A DNA stretch of 6,503 nucleotides from an uncultured Oscillospiraceae bacterium (lineage in GTDB: Bacteria; Bacillota; Clostridia; Oscillospirales; Acutalibacteraceae). Below are positions 4,974 through 6,503 of this stretch, one piece after another. Position numbers and translations under genes: made by a program. The stretch spans positions 1 to 6,503 of the forward strand of contig UREO01000175.1 of NCBI GenBank assembly GCA_900546895.1, read 5' to 3'. Position 1 is the first letter of the stretch; every line of letters begins with the position of its first letter. The notes under the pieces are model-generated. The model made no database searches and was not told the origin of the DNA. It saw only the letters and a program-made list of their open reading frames with translations.

Positions 4974-6374
4974 TTATTCATCTTTCGCCGGACTGTCGTC
5001 GTCCGGCTTCGGAAGCACCTCGACCAAGATTTTGGAAATGCGGCGGTCCTCGACCTCCTGGACAGTCAGCGTCAGGTTTTGGACCTGTACGACGGGGTGT
5101 TCGCCCGGCTTCGGAATCCTTCCCAGCATCTCCACCACCAGACCGGCAATGGTGTCGTAGTCCCCCTCGGGAAGCTCAATCCCCACCAGATCGGAAATTT
5201 CATCGATGTCGGTCCCGCCGTCCACGGTAAATTTGTGATCGTCCACCCTATGTATTTCCTCTTCCTCGTGGTCGTATTCGTCTTGAATGTCGCCGACAAT
5301 GGATTCCAAAAGGTCCTCCATGGTAATAATCCCTTCGGTTCCGCCGTATTCGTCGACAATAATCGCGATTTGGGTCCTGCGCTCGGCCATCTCCGTAAGC
5401 AGCTGGCTGCAGTGTTTGCTCTCCGGAACAAAATACGCGGGGCGCATCAGATCGGTAATCCTGATATGATCATCCAGCTCGCTGCCGACATATTGAAGCA
5501 GGTCCTTGACATAGATCACGCCGAGCACATTGTCCAAATCCTCGTGGTAAACGGGGATGCGGGAGTGTCCGTCCGAAATGGAAAGGTTTACGACGTCCTG
5601 TATGGAGGCGGTGTCCTCCACGGCATCCACCTCCGTGCGGTGGGTCATGATCTCGCTTGCAGTGATGTCGTTGAAATCGAAAATATTGGAGATCATATCC
5701 TTGGCGGTTTCGCCGATGACGCCCTTCTCCTCGCCAGCGTCGACCATCATCAGAATTTCCTCCTCCGTGACGGTTTCCTCCGATTCGTTGGGATCAAAGC
5801 CCAGCATCTTCAGAACGACGTTGGTGGAAAAGGAAAGGAAGGAAATAAACGGACGGAAAGCGGTGGAAGTGCCGTTCAGGATGCCGATGAATTTGAAGGA
5901 CAGCTCTTCCGCGCGCTGCATGGCGATCTTTTTCGGAACCAGCTCGCCCAGCACGAGCGAGAAATACGACAGCAGCACGGTAATCAATACCGTGGATACG
6001 CCGTGGACGACGCTGGCGGGCACGGGCAGAAAGGCAAGCTGGTTTGCAAGCTTGCCTGCAAAGCTTTGGGAAGCCGAAGCGGAGGTCAAAAATCCGCTCA
6101 GTGTCACGCCGACCTGGATGGTCGCGAGAAAACGGCTGGAATTCTCCGTCAGCTTCAGCACCTTGACGGCTTTTTTATTGCCGTCCTCTGCCATTTTTTT
6201 CAGCTTGTTGTCGTTGAGGGTAATCACTGCGATTTCACTCGCGGCAAAGAAAGCGTTTACCAAAATCAGGACAAACAGCAGCAGAATGGATAAAAATTCA
6301 TTCGGCTCCTGTTCAGCGGCAGCGGGCAGCGCGCTCAGCAAATGAAAAAATGAGCCGTCAGGTTCGGGTGACAT
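4974..6374 (-). CDS. CNNM/CorC-like hemolysin-family membrane protein with CBS domains
   Basis: This 466-aa protein has the standard order of the family once called hemolysins (TlyC/HlyC) and now tied to Mg2+ or other divalent cation export. The transmembrane CNNM (DUF21) domain covers about 25-195, with NAFFAASEIAV (40-50) and GELVPKKIA (143-151). A CBS pair follows (about 235-365), with SRIPVY (271-276), GVIYVKDLL (285-293) and IIVDEYGGTEGIITMEDLL (338-356). The CorC_HlyC domain (about 378-455) contains DYDTIAGLVVEMLGRIPKPG. The position that is usually Pro in the M-T-P-R signature is His (MTHR, 243-246), as in some clostridial members. The acidic C-terminus (DDDSPAKDE) is unremarkable. ATG 6374 has AAAGGGG 11 nt upstream. 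It is a single-gene unit with its own promoter and terminator. The role in virulence implied by the old name is not supported here. Confidence 0.93.
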   Translation of the reverse strand: MSPEPDGSFFHLLSALPAAAEQEPNEFLSILLLFVLILVNAFFAASEIAVITLNDNKLKKMAEDGNKKAVKVLKLTENSSRFLATIQVGVTLSGFLTSASASQSFAGKLANQLAFLPVPASVVHGVSTVLITVLLSYFSLVLGELVPKKIAMQRAEELSFKFIGILNGTSTAFRPFISFLSFSTNVVLKMLGFDPNESEETVTEEEILMMVDAGEEKGVIGETAKDMISNIFDFNDITASEIMTHRTEVDAVEDTASIQDVVNLSISDGHSRIPVYHEDLDNVLGVIYVKDLLQYVGSELDDHIRITDLMRPAYFVPESKHCSQLLTEMAERRTQIAIIVDEYGGTEGIITMEDLLESIVGDIQDEYDHEEEEIHRVDDHKFTVDGGTDIDEISDLVGIELPEGDYDTIAGLVVEMLGRIPKPGEHPVVQVQNLTLTVQEVEDRRISKILVEVLPKPDDDSPAKDE

Positions 6375-6406
6375 GAATTATTTTTCCCCTTTCGGAAATA
6401 AAATAT

Positions 6407-6418
6407 AATAATATTATT
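6407..6418. repeat. Perfect 12-bp AT palindrome in the CBS-protein promoter region
   Basis: AATAATATTATT (6407-6418) is a perfect palindrome that touches the -10 box (6418-6423) and covers the predicted transcription start. It lies in a run of A and T about 35 bp long. It could be an operator or simply low-complexity AT sequence. Confidence 0.35.
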
Positions 6419-6445
6419 GTATATTATTATTCATACTAATGTCAA
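6418..6445 (-). promoter_or_regulatory. Promoter of the CBS-domain protein gene
   Basis: On the - strand a perfect TTGACA (6445-6440) is followed after 16 bp by TATACA (6423-6418), or after 18 bp by TACAAT. Transcription would start near 6411 and give a leader of about 37 nt. Confidence 0.7.
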
Positions 6446-6452
6446 ACAGTTT

Positions 6453-6503
6453 ATGGAGTATCTGCGCATTTGTGCGCACGAGCAAAGCAAAGAGGCAGAG
6501 TCG
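6453..6503 (+). CDS. Possible start of a divergent gene cut by the window edge
   Basis: An ATG at 6453 opens a frame of 17 codons to the edge (MEYLRICAHEQSKEAES). The charged, helix-like sequence looks plausible as protein, but it is short, has no clear SD and would stay open by chance nearly half the time. No family is recognised. If real it is transcribed away from the CBS-protein gene from the shared AT-rich region. Confidence 0.22.
   Translation, partial: MEYLRICAHEQSKEAES

Noticed and set aside
4767..6293. A 508-codon forward frame opposite the CBS-domain protein gene
   Set aside because: It lies antisense to a firmly identified gene. Its sequence is rich in His, Gln, Arg and Asp with no domain, as expected from reading a codon-biased gene backwards, and it also crosses a promoter, a riboswitch and a terminator.
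1..6503. CRISPR array, insertion sequence or toxin-antitoxin system
   Set aside because: No regularly spaced repeats, transposase or terminal inverted repeats are seen. The XRE/membrane protein pair has the wrong form for a known toxin-antitoxin module, since the small partner has two clear membrane helices and no toxin motif.

Overview
The window looks like chromosomal DNA from a low-to-mid GC Firmicute, most likely a gut-type Clostridia (Oscillospiraceae-like). This rests on the mix of gene families (paired TrkA proteins, a QueT ECF S-component, a Tte-like preQ1-I riboswitch, a CNNM/CorC-type CBS protein and a small membrane protein plus XRE regulator cassette). Strong AGGAG-type ribosome binding sites and canonical TTGACA/TATAAT promoters support it. 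The genus is an inference. No sequence search was possible.

Left part (1-1340, + strand): a long hairpin at 55-92 follows a short unassigned stretch that vaguely recalls a tRNA 3' end. Next comes a two-gene cassette (272-798) coding a 110-aa membrane protein and a 70-aa XRE/Cro-type regulator. Its promoter is wrapped by two copies of a dyad operator-like sequence. A separate promoter then drives an ASCH-domain (YhfF/COG4405-like) protein (888-1340). This part reads as an accessory patch beside core genes.

Middle part (1442-4782): two tandem TrkA/KtrA-like RCK proteins (+ strand, 1442-2772) converge on a TrkH/KtrB-type K+ channel subunit (- strand, 2859-4244). A perfect 13-bp hairpin lies between them and can end both transcripts. 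The two halves of the potassium uptake system are therefore on opposing transcripts. trkH lies 19 nt downstream of queT (4264-4782, - strand), and the queT leader holds a clear preQ1-I riboswitch whose tail contains the queT Shine-Dalgarno sequence. Thus a queuosine-precursor uptake gene and a potassium channel gene probably share one transcript.

Right part (4931-6503): a CNNM/CorC-like CBS-domain membrane protein (4974-6374, - strand) has its own promoter and a good intrinsic terminator, which insulates it from the queT promoter. The last about 50 nt may hold the start of a divergent + strand gene, with weak support.

Most genes belong to known families. The points most worth a second look are the preQ1 riboswitch placed upstream of a queT-trkH operon, the twin-operator autoregulatory cassette, and the unequal TrkA pair with a degenerate first member.
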